Assembly (NCBI RefSeq): GCF_033807715.1
Contig: NC_084592.1
Location: 29,639,419 to 29,703,418, forward strand
Direction of reading: 5' to 3'
Source: Cololabis saira
Lineage: Eukaryota; Chordata; Actinopteri; Beloniformes; Belonidae
DNA length: 64,000 bases
Below, one piece after another: positions 32,084 to 41,599 of the stretch (position 1 is the first letter of the stretch; every line of letters starts with the position of its first letter). The position numbers were made by a program, and so were the translations under genes. Under the pieces are notes generated by a model that saw only the letters and a list, made by a program, of their open reading frames with translations, was not told the DNA's origin and did no database searches.

Positions 32084-33113
32084 GCGGTGATTTATTACCT
32101 GGAATATCAGAGGCATAGGTAATCCTGTTAAAAGATCTAAGGTTTTTACACACTTGAAACGCTTAAACTCTGATATAGTATTCTTACAGGAGACTCACCT
32201 TCAGGTTAAGGATCATCACAGACTACAGTGCCCTTTGGTGAGTCAGGTCTTCCACTCAAACTTTAACTCAAAAGCAAGAGGAGTTGCCATCTTACTTAGC
32301 AAAAAAGTACAGTTTACATCCACTAATGTAATTGCGGAGAAGAATGGCCGTTACCTTATAGTAGCTGGAACCCTAATGGAAAAAAAGTTTTTTTTGGTAA
32401 ATGTGTACCATACTTTGACGATGTTGATTTTGAGTAATCTCTTTTAAATACTCACCTGTTGATTTTCAGTGGGGATTTAAATTGCGTTTTTGACCCAAAG
32501 TTCAATCGGTCTTACCCGCGTACTCTGACTCAATCTGCTATGTCTAAAACATAGCAGATTGAGTCAGAATGGGCAGAATGGTCTTGTTGACCCATGGAGA
32601 TCCCGTAACCTTTCCGTAAAGAAACTCCCTTTTTTCTCTCAGGTACATCAATCGTATTCAAGGATTGATTATTTTTTATAGATAGCACACTTAATTCATA
32701 TGTGGTTTCCTCTGACTATTTAGGCATCGTAATATCTGACCATGCTCCTTTGTTATTAGATATTCAATTATCTACTTACAAATGTAGCCCACCACTTTGG
32801 AGATTTAACTATCTTCTTTTGTTAGATAAGGAGTTCTGTGACGTCATTTCGAATTCTATTGATGAGTTCCTTTCTTTCAATCGGAATGACTCCACTTCGT
32901 GCTCACTGCTATGGGAGACATTTAAATCTTATATTAGAGTAAAGATTATTTCTTATTCTGCTCTTTCTAATAGAAGGCTCAATGCTAAGCTTAAAGTACT
33001 TACATCTGCGATTGGTGACCTTGATCAAAAATGTGTACTGTACCCTTCTCCTGAACTGCTTAAACAGCGTTTAGATTTACAGGCGGAGTTTAATCTCATG
33101 TCAACCAAAGAGG
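32084..33113 (+). pseudogene. L1 ORF2 endonuclease and linker, broken
   Basis: ITWNIRGIGNPVKRSKVF, DIVFLQETHL, ARGVAILLSKKVQF, VNVY, then after a frameshift FSGDLNCVFDPKFN, a gap, and SDYLGIVISDHAPLLLDIQL, PPLWRFNYLLL and FNLMSTKEA. These are the L1 endonuclease blocks and the linker to the reverse transcriptase. A perfect hairpin at 32524-32568 introduces a stop in the middle. The domain ends at the Ty3/gypsy fragment near 33116. Confidence 0.8.
32524..32568. repeat. Perfect 20-bp inverted repeat, 5-base loop
   Basis: Arms 32524-32543 and 32549-32568 are exact reverse complements around CTAAA. The first arm encodes part of the expected L1 protein (TLTQSAM), the second is its inverted copy and replaces the next residues. 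Confidence 0.95.
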
Positions 33114-33115
33114 CA

Positions 33116-33958
33116 GACCACTCTCAATTACAGCACCTACCTATTAGTAGTGGACTACTACTCAAGGTTTGTGGAGATTGCTAAGCTTACTCCCACACGT
33201 TCAGAGGATGTGATTATACATCTCAAATCCATTTTCTCGAGACACGGCATCCCTGAAATGTTTTTCAGTGACAACGGTCCTCAGTTTTCAAGCCAACATT
33301 TTATGGACTTTGCAGCAGCTTATGGGTTCATGCATGTTACAAGCAGCCCTACAGTAGGTTTGCTCAGAGCAACGGTGAGGCAGAACGCCACGTTCAAACC
33401 GTGAAACAGCTGCCAAAGAAGGCCCAAGACCCATACCTGGCCTATAGAGCTACTCCACTGTTTAATGGCTACAGTCCTGCCCAACTTCTAATGGGACGGA
33501 GACGTCGCACTCTCGTGCCCCAACACCCCTGCCTGCTCACTCCAGAACTTCCTGAGGGAGCTATTGTTGCAGCTAAGGAAAGGGATGGAAAGTACACTTC
33601 AGTGTTCAACAAAAGACACCGTGTGAGGGATTTAAGTCTGCTCACACCAGGACAACCAGTGTGGATTACCGATACCAAGTCTCATGGCACTGTGGTTGAG
33701 TCTCACTCCACTCCACGCTCATATCTAGTGGACAGCCTTACAGGCACCATCAGGAGGGACAGACACCATCTTATTCCACTGCCAGAGACTTCACCTCAGG
33801 TTCAAACTCCCAGCACACCGATTCAGCCTGCGGAGTCTGCATGGGCTGCCCCAGACCGTCCAGAGTCTCCAGTACAGACTCCAAAGACATTCACACCTGT
33901 CCCTACCAGGACCAGGTTTGGCAGAGTTGTGGTAAAACCTAATAGACTAAATTTATAA
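33116..33958 (+). pseudogene. Ty3/gypsy integrase, core and C-terminal region
   Basis: The core reads LLVVDYYSRFVEIAKLTPTR, IFSRHGIPEMFFSDNGPQFS and, after a frameshift near 33350, QSNGEAERHVQTVKQL. The D, D and E catalytic positions (VDYY, SDNGPQF, NGEAER) are all visible. The second frame (33401-33958) gives YRATPLFNGYSPAQLLMGRR, then the GPY-like region ending in TRFGRVVVKPNRLNL. The fragment has no protease or reverse transcriptase and sits inside an L1 ORF2. It is followed by a probable 3' LTR. Confidence 0.85.
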
Positions 33959-34118
33959 GCATATCAAGTATGTGAATGCAAAGTGATAAAGTTCTATCAT
34001 TGAAGTAACGGAATGTTCAGTGTGTATATCTAATCGATATGTGCAGAAAAGCTCAATACTGAGTTTTCGTTTGATTTAACTTTGTGTTTTTGTCTGCAGG
34101 TTTTTCTAGAAAGGGAGA

Positions 34119-34262
34119 TGTGGTGGAATCTGAGTTGGTACTGCAGTGTTACTTTATTTTGAAAAGCATTCAGAGCGGACACAGGAAGTAGTCGTGTTAT
34201 GAAGTGATGTTCTGTAGCTTGATCACGAGACGTCGGATGTTAATAAAGTCACGTTAAAGCTC
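34119..34262 (+). repeat. Probable 3' LTR of the Ty3/gypsy fragment
   Basis: A purine tract (AGAAAGGGAGA) is followed by TGTGGTGGAATC at 34119. The segment contains AATAAAG near 34241 and ends around GCTCTAATCCTGTG, where the L1 frame resumes. No 5' LTR is present. Confidence 0.6.
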
Positions 34263-35640
34263 TAATCCTGTGATTTATCCTAATGTTGCTAAACAACTGG
34301 ACTCCCCTCTCTCTCTTGAGGAAGTATCCAATTCAATTACAGCTATGCAGTCCAATAAAGCTCCCGGCCCTGACGGTTTCCCGATTGAATTCTTTAAAAC
34401 ATTTATTGGAAAATTGGCACCACTACTCTTATCCGTTTTCAATGAATCCTTGGAATCTGGTTCTTCACCACCAACTTTGACACAAGCCACTATAGCTCTC
34501 CTTCTTAAAAAGGATAAAGATCCAACCTCCTGTGGTTCCTATAGACCGTTATTTCTGCTTAATGCTGATGTGAAGGTGCCGGCTAAAGTAATCCCATCTC
34601 GTTTAGAGAACGTTCTCCCTTCTATCATATCCAAAGAGCAAAATGGGTTTATAATAGGACGCCAACTGTTTTTTAATACACGTACACTTTTTAATGTAAT
34701 TTACTCTAAGTATTCGGCCGTACTTCCTGAAATTGTAATTTCATTAGACAATGAAAAAGCCTTCGATAGGGTAGAGTGGGAGTATCTGTTTGCAGTTTTG
34801 AAGAAATTTGGATTTGGTGGTGAATTTATTTCTTGGATTCGCCTTCTTTATTCATTTCCTAAAGCTAGTGTGCATACTAATGATATCTATGCTGATTATT
34901 TTGTTCTGGGTTGCGGTTGTCGTTAAGGCTGTCCTTTGTCACCTTTGCTCTTTGCTGTCGCCATTGAGCCTTTATCTATTAAATTAAGGTCCTCTCCTAT
35001 TTTTAGAGGAATCATTTGAAATGGTATTGAATAGAAATTATCGTTATATGCTGATGATTTGTTATTGTATGTAACTGATCCTGCAACTTCTATCCCTGCT
35101 GTTTTAGGTGTTCTGGAGAATTTCAGTTCCTTTTCAGGTTACAAATTGAATTTGGAGAAAAGTGAATGTTTTCCCATTAACACTGCAGCATGTCACCTCC
35201 AACATAAAGTCCTGCCTTTTCATTTTAGTTTGTCGGGGTTTAAATACTTAGGTATAAATGTGACACGTTCAATGTCTAACCTTACATCAGCTAATTTTAC
35301 TCCTCTTATCTCGAAGATTACATCGGATATTCAAAGGTGGGGCAACCTCCCCCTTTCATTAATTGGCAGGATCAATGTTGTCAAAATGAATATTTTACCA
35401 AAATTTATTTTCTTATTTCAGTCAATTCCCCTTTTTCTACCAAAACACTTTTTTGACTCTCTTGATAAGATCATTTCTTCTTTTATTTGGGCTGGGGAAG
35501 TCACCAAGGGTTCGTAAATCTTTATTGCAGAGGTGCAAACTTAGTGGTGGACTTGCATTAACCAATTTTCAATTTTACGACTGGGCTGCTCACATCCATA
35601 AGCTTTGCTACTCGTTACAATCTCCTGACACCTGCTGGTG
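34263..35640 (+). pseudogene. L1 ORF2 reverse transcriptase, broken
   Basis: Landmarks: PNVAKQLDSPLSLEEV, SNKAPGPDGFPIEFFK, CGSYRPLFLLNADVK, SKEQNGFIIGRQ, ISLDNEKAFDRVEWEYLF, then TAA at 34924-34926 in front of GCPLSPLLFAVAIEPL. Two more stops precede an intact palm motif YADDLLLYV (about 35045). Thumb blocks YKLNLEKSECFPIN, FKYLGINV and VKMNILPKFIFLFQSIPL follow, ending in a frameshift near 35510. It continues the L1 whose endonuclease is at 32084-33113. Roughly 90 codons of linker were lost around the gypsy insertion. Confidence 0.85.
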
Positions 35641-36182
35641 TAAATTAGAACTATCGTCTTGATCCTCTACAGCTGCTTTACTTTTTTCTTCTTCACCTAC
35701 AAAACTCTCTTCATACACTGATAACCAAGTGGTTCTTAATACATTAAAGATCTGGTATCAATTTAGATGACACTTTAAATTCGTAGCTATATCTTCTTTG
35801 GGTCCTTTAATCAATAACCACTTATTCCTTCTTCACTTTTGGACTCAACATTCTCAGTATGGTATGACAAGGCTATCAAACAATTCAAACATTTATAGAT
35901 GGTTATGGTTATAGATTTGTAGATGGTGTCTTTGATAGTTTTGCCAATTTGTCATCTAATTATGGCCTCCCTGTTACTCATTTGTTTCGCTATTTTCAAA
36001 TTCGTAATTAATCAAATTCGGGCAGGAGGGCAGGTAGTTTGTTAGTTCATTGTTAATTTTTTCACAATTTAACTGTATTATTTACTATTCTATTTGCTTT
36101 TTTGTATTTGAAGTTTTGTACCGTATTTTCCGCACTATAATTATAAGGCGCTACAGTAGAGGCTGGGGTTACGTTATGCATC

Positions 36183-36423
36183 CATTAGACCAGGGGTGCC
36201 GGACTCCAGTCCTCGAGGGCCGGTGTCCCTGCAGGTTTTAGATGTTTCTTTGGTTCATTGCACCATGATACAAGTGACTGTGTCATCAACAGAACTATCC
36301 AGACTTTGATGACAAGCTGGTGACGATGATTAATTAGAATCAGGTGTGTTAAAGCAGGGAAACATCTAAAACATGCAGGACACCGGCCCTTCTGGGATTC
36401 ACTTTGACACCTGTGCATTAGAC
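36183..36423. mobile_element. hAT-type MITE, copy 2, perfect 8-bp target duplication
   Basis: The body 36191-36415 (225 bp) begins CAGGGGTGCC and ends GACACCTGTG. CATTAGAC flanks it exactly at 36183-36190 and 36416-36423. It belongs to the same family as 27181-27410 and lies inside the mariner-type MITE. Confidence 0.9.
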
Positions 36424-36690
36424 CAAGGGTCGGCAACCCGCGTCTCCGGAGCCGCTTGCGGCTCTTTCATCCTTATACTGCGGCTCCGAGTGGTTTGGGA
36501 AAATAAATTACAAAAAAAAAAAAAGTATTTAATTGAAGTGTATTTTATTTGTGTTGGTTCTTTAATATTTTAGTTCTAAATTGGAAGATTATTTTGATCT
36601 TGACATATTAGAATAATTATATTTTATTGTTTTTCGTCACTCAAAATACGTATATGTCTATGGTTGCGAGACCTGTTGCGGCTCAATATT
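36424..36690. mobile_element. Second hAT-type end, adjacent
   Basis: CAAGGGTCGGCAACCCGCGT followed by GGAGCCGCTTGCGGCTCTTT is a hAT-type terminal region starting directly after the previous target duplication. GTTGCGGCTCAATATTG near 36675 could be the decayed other end. Boundaries are uncertain. Confidence 0.5.
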
Positions 36691-37007
36691 GATCCATATA
36701 TAAGGCGCACCGGATTATAAGGTGCATGGTCAGCTTTTGAAAAAATTGAAGGCTTTTAAGTGCGCCTTATAGTGCGGAAAATACAGTATATGTTTAACAG
36801 AAAAATGTAAACTGTGATTCAGTAACTGGGATTGTCTTATGTTCTTTTTCAATAAAAACATTATAAAAAAAAAGTGGTCTCCCCTCAGCCTGCCAAATCA
36901 GAGGAGGAAAGCAACCGAATTATGCAGTGTCTGTCTGTCTTTAAAATAGGTATTCGATGCCATAATAGGTCCCCTTTAAAATTGCACAACTTTAAAGGGC
37001 AGCATAG

Positions 37008-37113
<106 letters not shown>

Positions 37114-37328
37114 AATAGCAGCTTGGCAGAAGTAAGCTATAATTAAGTGTTTGGACAGCAAAGCAGTGGCTGAAGGAAAAACATTGTCTCTTGAGTGTAG
37201 TGGTACATCTTTGGCAGCACTAATATCTGCGAGACTAACAATTGAAAGCTGTGTTGTTCATGTTAAGTGGGGTACTTAATGATCGTTTTAGTTCTACAGA
37301 GACGATGTGCCATGGTGAGGTCTACCAG

Positions 37329-37550
37329 TGGGGGCAGCTGCTGATCTTTACTGCTCATTTTATGATTCTCTGCAAGTGCTTTTTGTCTCCAGCACAGCAG
37401 CTGATAAACCATACTGTGATGGTGAATGTGAATACGCTGTCATTGGTTGCCTGGTGGAATGCCAGAACACTGTTTATTCTGACCTCTCTTGGAAAGTGGA
37501 GACTTTATTGTGCCTTCTTGATTATTACTCTGATGTTAGGCAACTGAGAG
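37329..37550 (+). other. Candidate coding exon, unidentified cysteine-containing protein
   Basis: The frame from 37329 gives GAAADLYCSFYDSLQVLFVS, YCDGECEYAVIGCLVECQNT and VETLLCLLDYYSDVRQL, with balanced composition and several cysteines. It could end at a donor-like GTATGG following TTCAGAG near 37560. The upstream acceptor TCTACCAG has a weak pyrimidine tract and a stop lies in frame just before it. I do not recognise the protein. It lies 130 bases before the 93-bp duplicated segment. Confidence 0.35.
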
Positions 37551-37683
37551 ACGTATTCAGAGGTATGGACACAAAGGATTTGAAATGTTTCCTTTTTCCA
37601 CCCATTTCCCATTTATGTAACAAAGAGCTAGGTACATGTCACATTTCCCCCCAAAAGCCTCTATGGCCTTCATTTGTGTGTTG

Positions 37684-37776
37684 ATCTATACCGGGTTGCT
37701 CACTTACAGTATCTGTTCTCTCTGAAATCTGTCTCATCCAGTGTCCAGCAGTAATGCCTTACTGGTGGAAGGTTAT
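37684..37776 (+). repeat. 93-bp segment duplicated at 20260-20352
   Basis: Identical as read to 20260-20352. The flanks differ at both ends. Confidence 0.9.
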
Positions 37777-38057
37777 TGTGGGCAGATCAAAACATTGATA
37801 TATAACAACAAGAAATGTGGCTTTATAAAGTGATTTATTTATTTATTTAACAGACTTAAACAGATGCAGTTTAGTTTGCGAGTTTAGTTTGGGGAAGAGC
37901 GTTGCCTTGCACGTAAATTGCAAAACATTTTTGCTGCTAACATTAGCTGTGGCTGCGCTCTCGACCGGGGGCTTTGCATTTATGTAGTAGGCTAAACTTG
38001 AGCTGCTTCGGTGGTAAGCAAATTCCTTTCCACAAAGAACACATCACTCTAATGATT

Positions 38058-38765
38058 GTCGAAGGACAATCCTTAATAATTAATAAAGTAGATTATTTAT
38101 CAAATTGAATCTTCAAAATGAATTAATCAAAACGGGGCACCACCTGATGTAATCAGGAAAATGATAACTAAACAGCAAAATCAGTCTCGAGATAAGTTAT
38201 TCTTCAGAATAATAGTGAAGGGAGGAGTCCGAGCACAGACCTTTGCAACCAGCAGTTGTGACAAATGTGTGTTGAATAAGCACAAACAACTTCTCTCATT
38301 CAAATTAATCAGAATTTATTTACACAAGTGTCAAAAAGATGATAACAAAACTTCGGATAAATTCTGATGGCTAAACTACACAAAACAACAACTAACTAAA
38401 CATCAACACAAACTTCCGATCATCCGCGTGTGTGGGTGTCAGTGCGGGTTTGTGTGTGTCAGTATGTGTGTGTGTGTGTGTGTGTGTGGCTCAGAACAAC
38501 GTCACGTGGACATATAACCAAGATGGCGGATCACATCACATCACGTGAACCAAAAGGAAAATGGTGGACAACGTTACTTAGACCAAAAGGAAAAAGGCTC
38601 GCGTGGCGCTGTTCGCCAAACAAAATGGTGGACCACTTCACGACACGTGGACCCAACAAAATGGCGGGAGGCGCCGCGGGGATCTAAGTAAAATGGCGAA
38701 ATAAAGTCACGTGGATCTACCATACACATGGTAGGCTGAGACAAAGGAAAAGATGGCCGACCGAG
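38058..38765 (-). repeat. LTR-like dispersed repeat, copy 2
   Basis: It is similar to 8608-9190 over most of its length, and adds a (GT)n stretch near 38440-38487. AAGATGGCGGA at 38520-38530 and several CACGTG-like sites are kept. AATAAATTCTGATT on the minus strand (near 38310) is a candidate poly(A) signal. Confidence 0.6.
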
Positions 38766-38849
38766 TCACAAGATGTTCACAAGTCTTTTTTTGCAAGTCC
38801 AAGTCAAGTCTCAAGTCTTTGGTCACGAGTCCAAGTCAAGTCTAGGGAC

Positions 38850-39764
38850 TAAAAAATAAGTCTCACGTCTCTTCTAATAATCAGCATAGATATGAGCATT
38901 CTATCATCTGATGCTATCCGGTCTGCTAAGAATACTGCACAGCTATATCTGAGATATTCAAAGCATTTACTGTATTATTATCATCACTCCTTTATCTATT
39001 AGCATACAGTATCAGTACTGATTAGTTGTTTGTTATATGATCACTTTAAACAGGTTATTGTAATGCAGTGAAGAAAACACACAACGAAAGCTTTCCTTTA
39101 AAGGAAACTGTAGTCTTTGAACATGAACATACAATACCAGTAGGTCTTGCTGCCTATTGTGCAGGCTCAGTGGGACCATAATATGAACACATATAGAAAA
39201 TGTTAGTAAAAGTTGTAATTAACATCCTTCCAATTAGTGCAAAACATCACACTTTAACTAAATGTAAACAACTTGTAAGCAAAACACTTAAAGGTACTTT
39301 AAACATTTGTATATGTTACTTCTGTGCCATTTGCAATTAAAAATGTGTTCACAAAAACAAAACAAAACTATTGCTGCCATATTATCTGAAATATACTGTA
39401 AGTCTATAAACTGGTGATATTAAAACATGACCTGTTTTGTCCTAATGAGATATCTACCATTTGTGAAAATTGTCACCTTTCTTTGTATGACAAAAACGAT
39501 TCCTTGTATAAAAGTAGAACTCATAATGGAATATCACTGGAGTTATTGGCTATCTTGACTCCTTTACTAACAAAACAGTAACCTTTTTGTGGAAACAATC
39601 ACCTGTGTTGTTTTGCCTAGAACAAAATATTTAACAATAATAAACCTGCAATAAGATCAGAATGGTTTACCTGATTCTTCTCTTAATACATTAGGTATGG
39701 GCCACAATACATTAACAAGCTTGTAGGTGTCCTCCAGTGGCTTACTGTAAGACCTAGAAAAGTA
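38850..39764 (-). other. AT-rich 3' region of the hAT element
   Basis: No coding frame. It lies between the transposase stop and the subterminal AAGTCCAAGTC repeats, so it is probably 3' UTR and terminal sequence of the hAT element. Confidence 0.4.
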
Positions 39765-40177
39765 TTATGCAACAGAATGGTTACATTTCAAAAAGATCAA
39801 GCTGGACAATGTCTTTGGACTAAGCCTGGCTCGGTGAGGGCGCATTATAAGGCCTCCGTGACTGAATACCCTCTCCACTGGTGCACTGGTAGCAGGAACA
39901 GCGAGCACTCTCATAGCCACAAGATAGAGCCTTGGGAAGACCTTTGCATGCCTTTTCCAGAAACCTAGGCAGTCCGCCTCGTCTTCATCAGATGACACCT
40001 GGATGTAGCAAATCAGCTCAGCCTTGACAGATGATACATGGTCACCCATCTTGTTGCTTTTCTTCCTGTAGCCAGCGAAAAGGCGTGGAGTTTTATCAGG
40101 TGGCTCATCCTTATCATCCTCTCCACTACTGCTCTCAGCAAGTATGGTGACTTTCCGACCCTCAGCCAAGACAATGT
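39765..40177 (-). pseudogene. hAT transposase, last exon with dimerisation region
   Basis: The acceptor TTTTTCAG precedes 40177. Joining to the previous exon keeps the frame (ATGATAATAG with ACATTGTC gives MIIDIV). The exon encodes an acidic linker and the hAT C-terminal dimerisation block: LYLVAMRVLAVPATSAPVER followed by VFSHGGLIMRPHRARLSP and a stop at 39765. This exon has no stop or shift. The intron 40465-40178 is 288 bases. Confidence 0.85.
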
Positions 40178-40465
40178 CTGAAAAAGTTGCACAAAAATCA
40201 TGGTTAGTGACAATATTATGACGTTAATTGATATACACTACTCACAGTGGTGATGGTTAAGTTAATGAACGATAAGTAAGTCTAAATGAGATTTTACTGA
40301 TGTTATTTTAAGCAAGAAAAGATCTGTGTGCCTGAAAAGTTGGGAGGAGGAGGAAATGTATATAATTAATTGAATTAAGTATTAATTTGGTGCCTGACAA
40401 CTTCAAGCCCTGAATGATGCATAATGTGATGATAATGTGTTTGGAAATGGTGGGCATTCACTTAC

Positions 40466-41476
40466 CTATTATCATCTCCTTCACCTCACTCTTGACTTCA
40501 TCTGGTGCAAGGACATCTTGCTCTAGCCAAAAGAAGCAGAATGATGGGTCTAGTAGTGCAGACATCATGTAGACCATATCTCCAAATGGAAGATCTCCTG
40601 CTGCAGGTTGAGCTGAGTCATCCATTCTGACATTTGCAAAGATCCCCTGGAAACGGCGTTGCAGTGACTTCTGGAGAGCTTTCACAAAACCAGCTAGATG
40701 CCGAGTTGTATTGAGCATACTGTTGAGGTGGCTGTTGAGTGAGAGAACGCAAGGCAGAGCTGCACTTAGAGTCACCACTTTCTCCCCTTGTGTGTGGTCT
40801 GTCGCTTGAAGAAATGGGGCCAAAATTTCCACAAGCTCTTTCAGCTGACTCAATTCTCTTGCTGATAAGCACAGACCTTTATGTCCTTGGGCTTCCAGAA
40901 AGTATTTAGGCTTTGAGGATCCAGGTCAGTGATTGCCTCCACAAGGCGGAGTGTTGAATTCCAACGTGTTGATTCAGCAGAGGGGATGCTGCGATTGGCT
41001 CCATACTCTCGCTCAAATGCTTCTTTCAGCCCACAAGTGGAATGAAGTAAACTGCAGAATTTTGTTACTTTTGCCATTGCACTGTTCAGAGTCTTAGTCT
41101 CCTTCAGTCCATCTCGCACAACAAGCTGTAATGAATGTGCGAAGCACTGTAGTCGCTGTTGACGGCAGCTGCTCTGGATAGATTCCACATCGTCCTGGAA
41201 ATTCTCACTTATATCCTCCCATAAGTTCCTGTTTTCCAGGTCATCTTCACCATCTTCACTTTCAGTTATTGTTGCAGAGGGGAAACAAACTGTGAAGGCT
41301 TTCTTCATATTTGACGCATTGTCACAGATAATGTAATCTAATTTGTGTTTTATATTGAAGTTGTCACATATCTCTTCAAATTTCTCACTTATTCGTTCTC
41401 CAGTGTGTGACCCTGTGAATCGTTCACAACTTAAGAGAACTGTCTGCAGGCTTGGGCTGTTTTTCTCTATTTCCAT
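40466..41476 (-). pseudogene. hAT transposase, central exon (one frameshift)
   Basis: On the minus strand the frame from ATG 41476 encodes the RNase H-like core: LLSCERFTGSHTGERISEKF, LDYIICDNASNMKKAF (the conserved aspartate), CFAHSLQLVVRDGL and STRWNSTLRLVEAI. A one-base shift near 40908 moves the frame to HKGLCLSARELSQLKELVEI, GEKVVTLSAALPCVLSL and MVYMMSALLDPSF. The exon ends at 40466 with a strong donor (AATAG then GTAAGTGAATG). Coding similarity continues upstream to about 41545 (GAEYQPAYFHF), so 41476 is not the true start. Confidence 0.8.
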
Positions 41477-41599
41477 GAAGTGGAAGTAGGCAGGTTGGTA
41501 CTCAGCACCATGCCCAGCACCATGCCCAGCGGGTAGGAATAAGGTTCAGGATCCTTGCAGGAATCCAGGTCCAGTCTGACACACTTAAACAAAATAATA

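Larger units (their letters stand above)
36119..36788. mobile_element. Tc1/mariner-type MITE with TA target duplication
   Basis: The body 36121-36786 begins CCGTATTTTCCGCACTATAA and ends in the inverted counterpart CTATAGTGCGGAAAATACAG reading towards TA. TA lies on both sides (36119-36120, 36787-36788). Short subterminal repeats of TATAAGGCGC occur at both ends. The middle is occupied by two hAT-type insertions. Confidence 0.85.
35641..36873 (+). mobile_element. L1 ORF2 tail and 3' UTR with nested insertions
   Basis: Decayed C-terminal sequence runs to about 36020, followed by an AT-rich 3' UTR interrupted at 36120 by the MITE 36121-36786 and resuming at 36789. The end TTTTTCAATAAAAACATTAT plus an A run at 36853-36873 is an L1-type poly(A) end. 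Confidence 0.7.
38775..41560 (-). mobile_element. hAT transposon with intron-containing transposase gene
   Basis: The 3' side (38775-38850) has repeated AAGTCCAAGTCAAGTC, a subterminal pattern typical of one hAT group. The minus strand then carries an AT-rich 3' region and two transposase exons. The 5' exon with BED finger and the 5' terminal repeat were not found. They may lie beyond 41560 or be lost. Confidence 0.6.
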
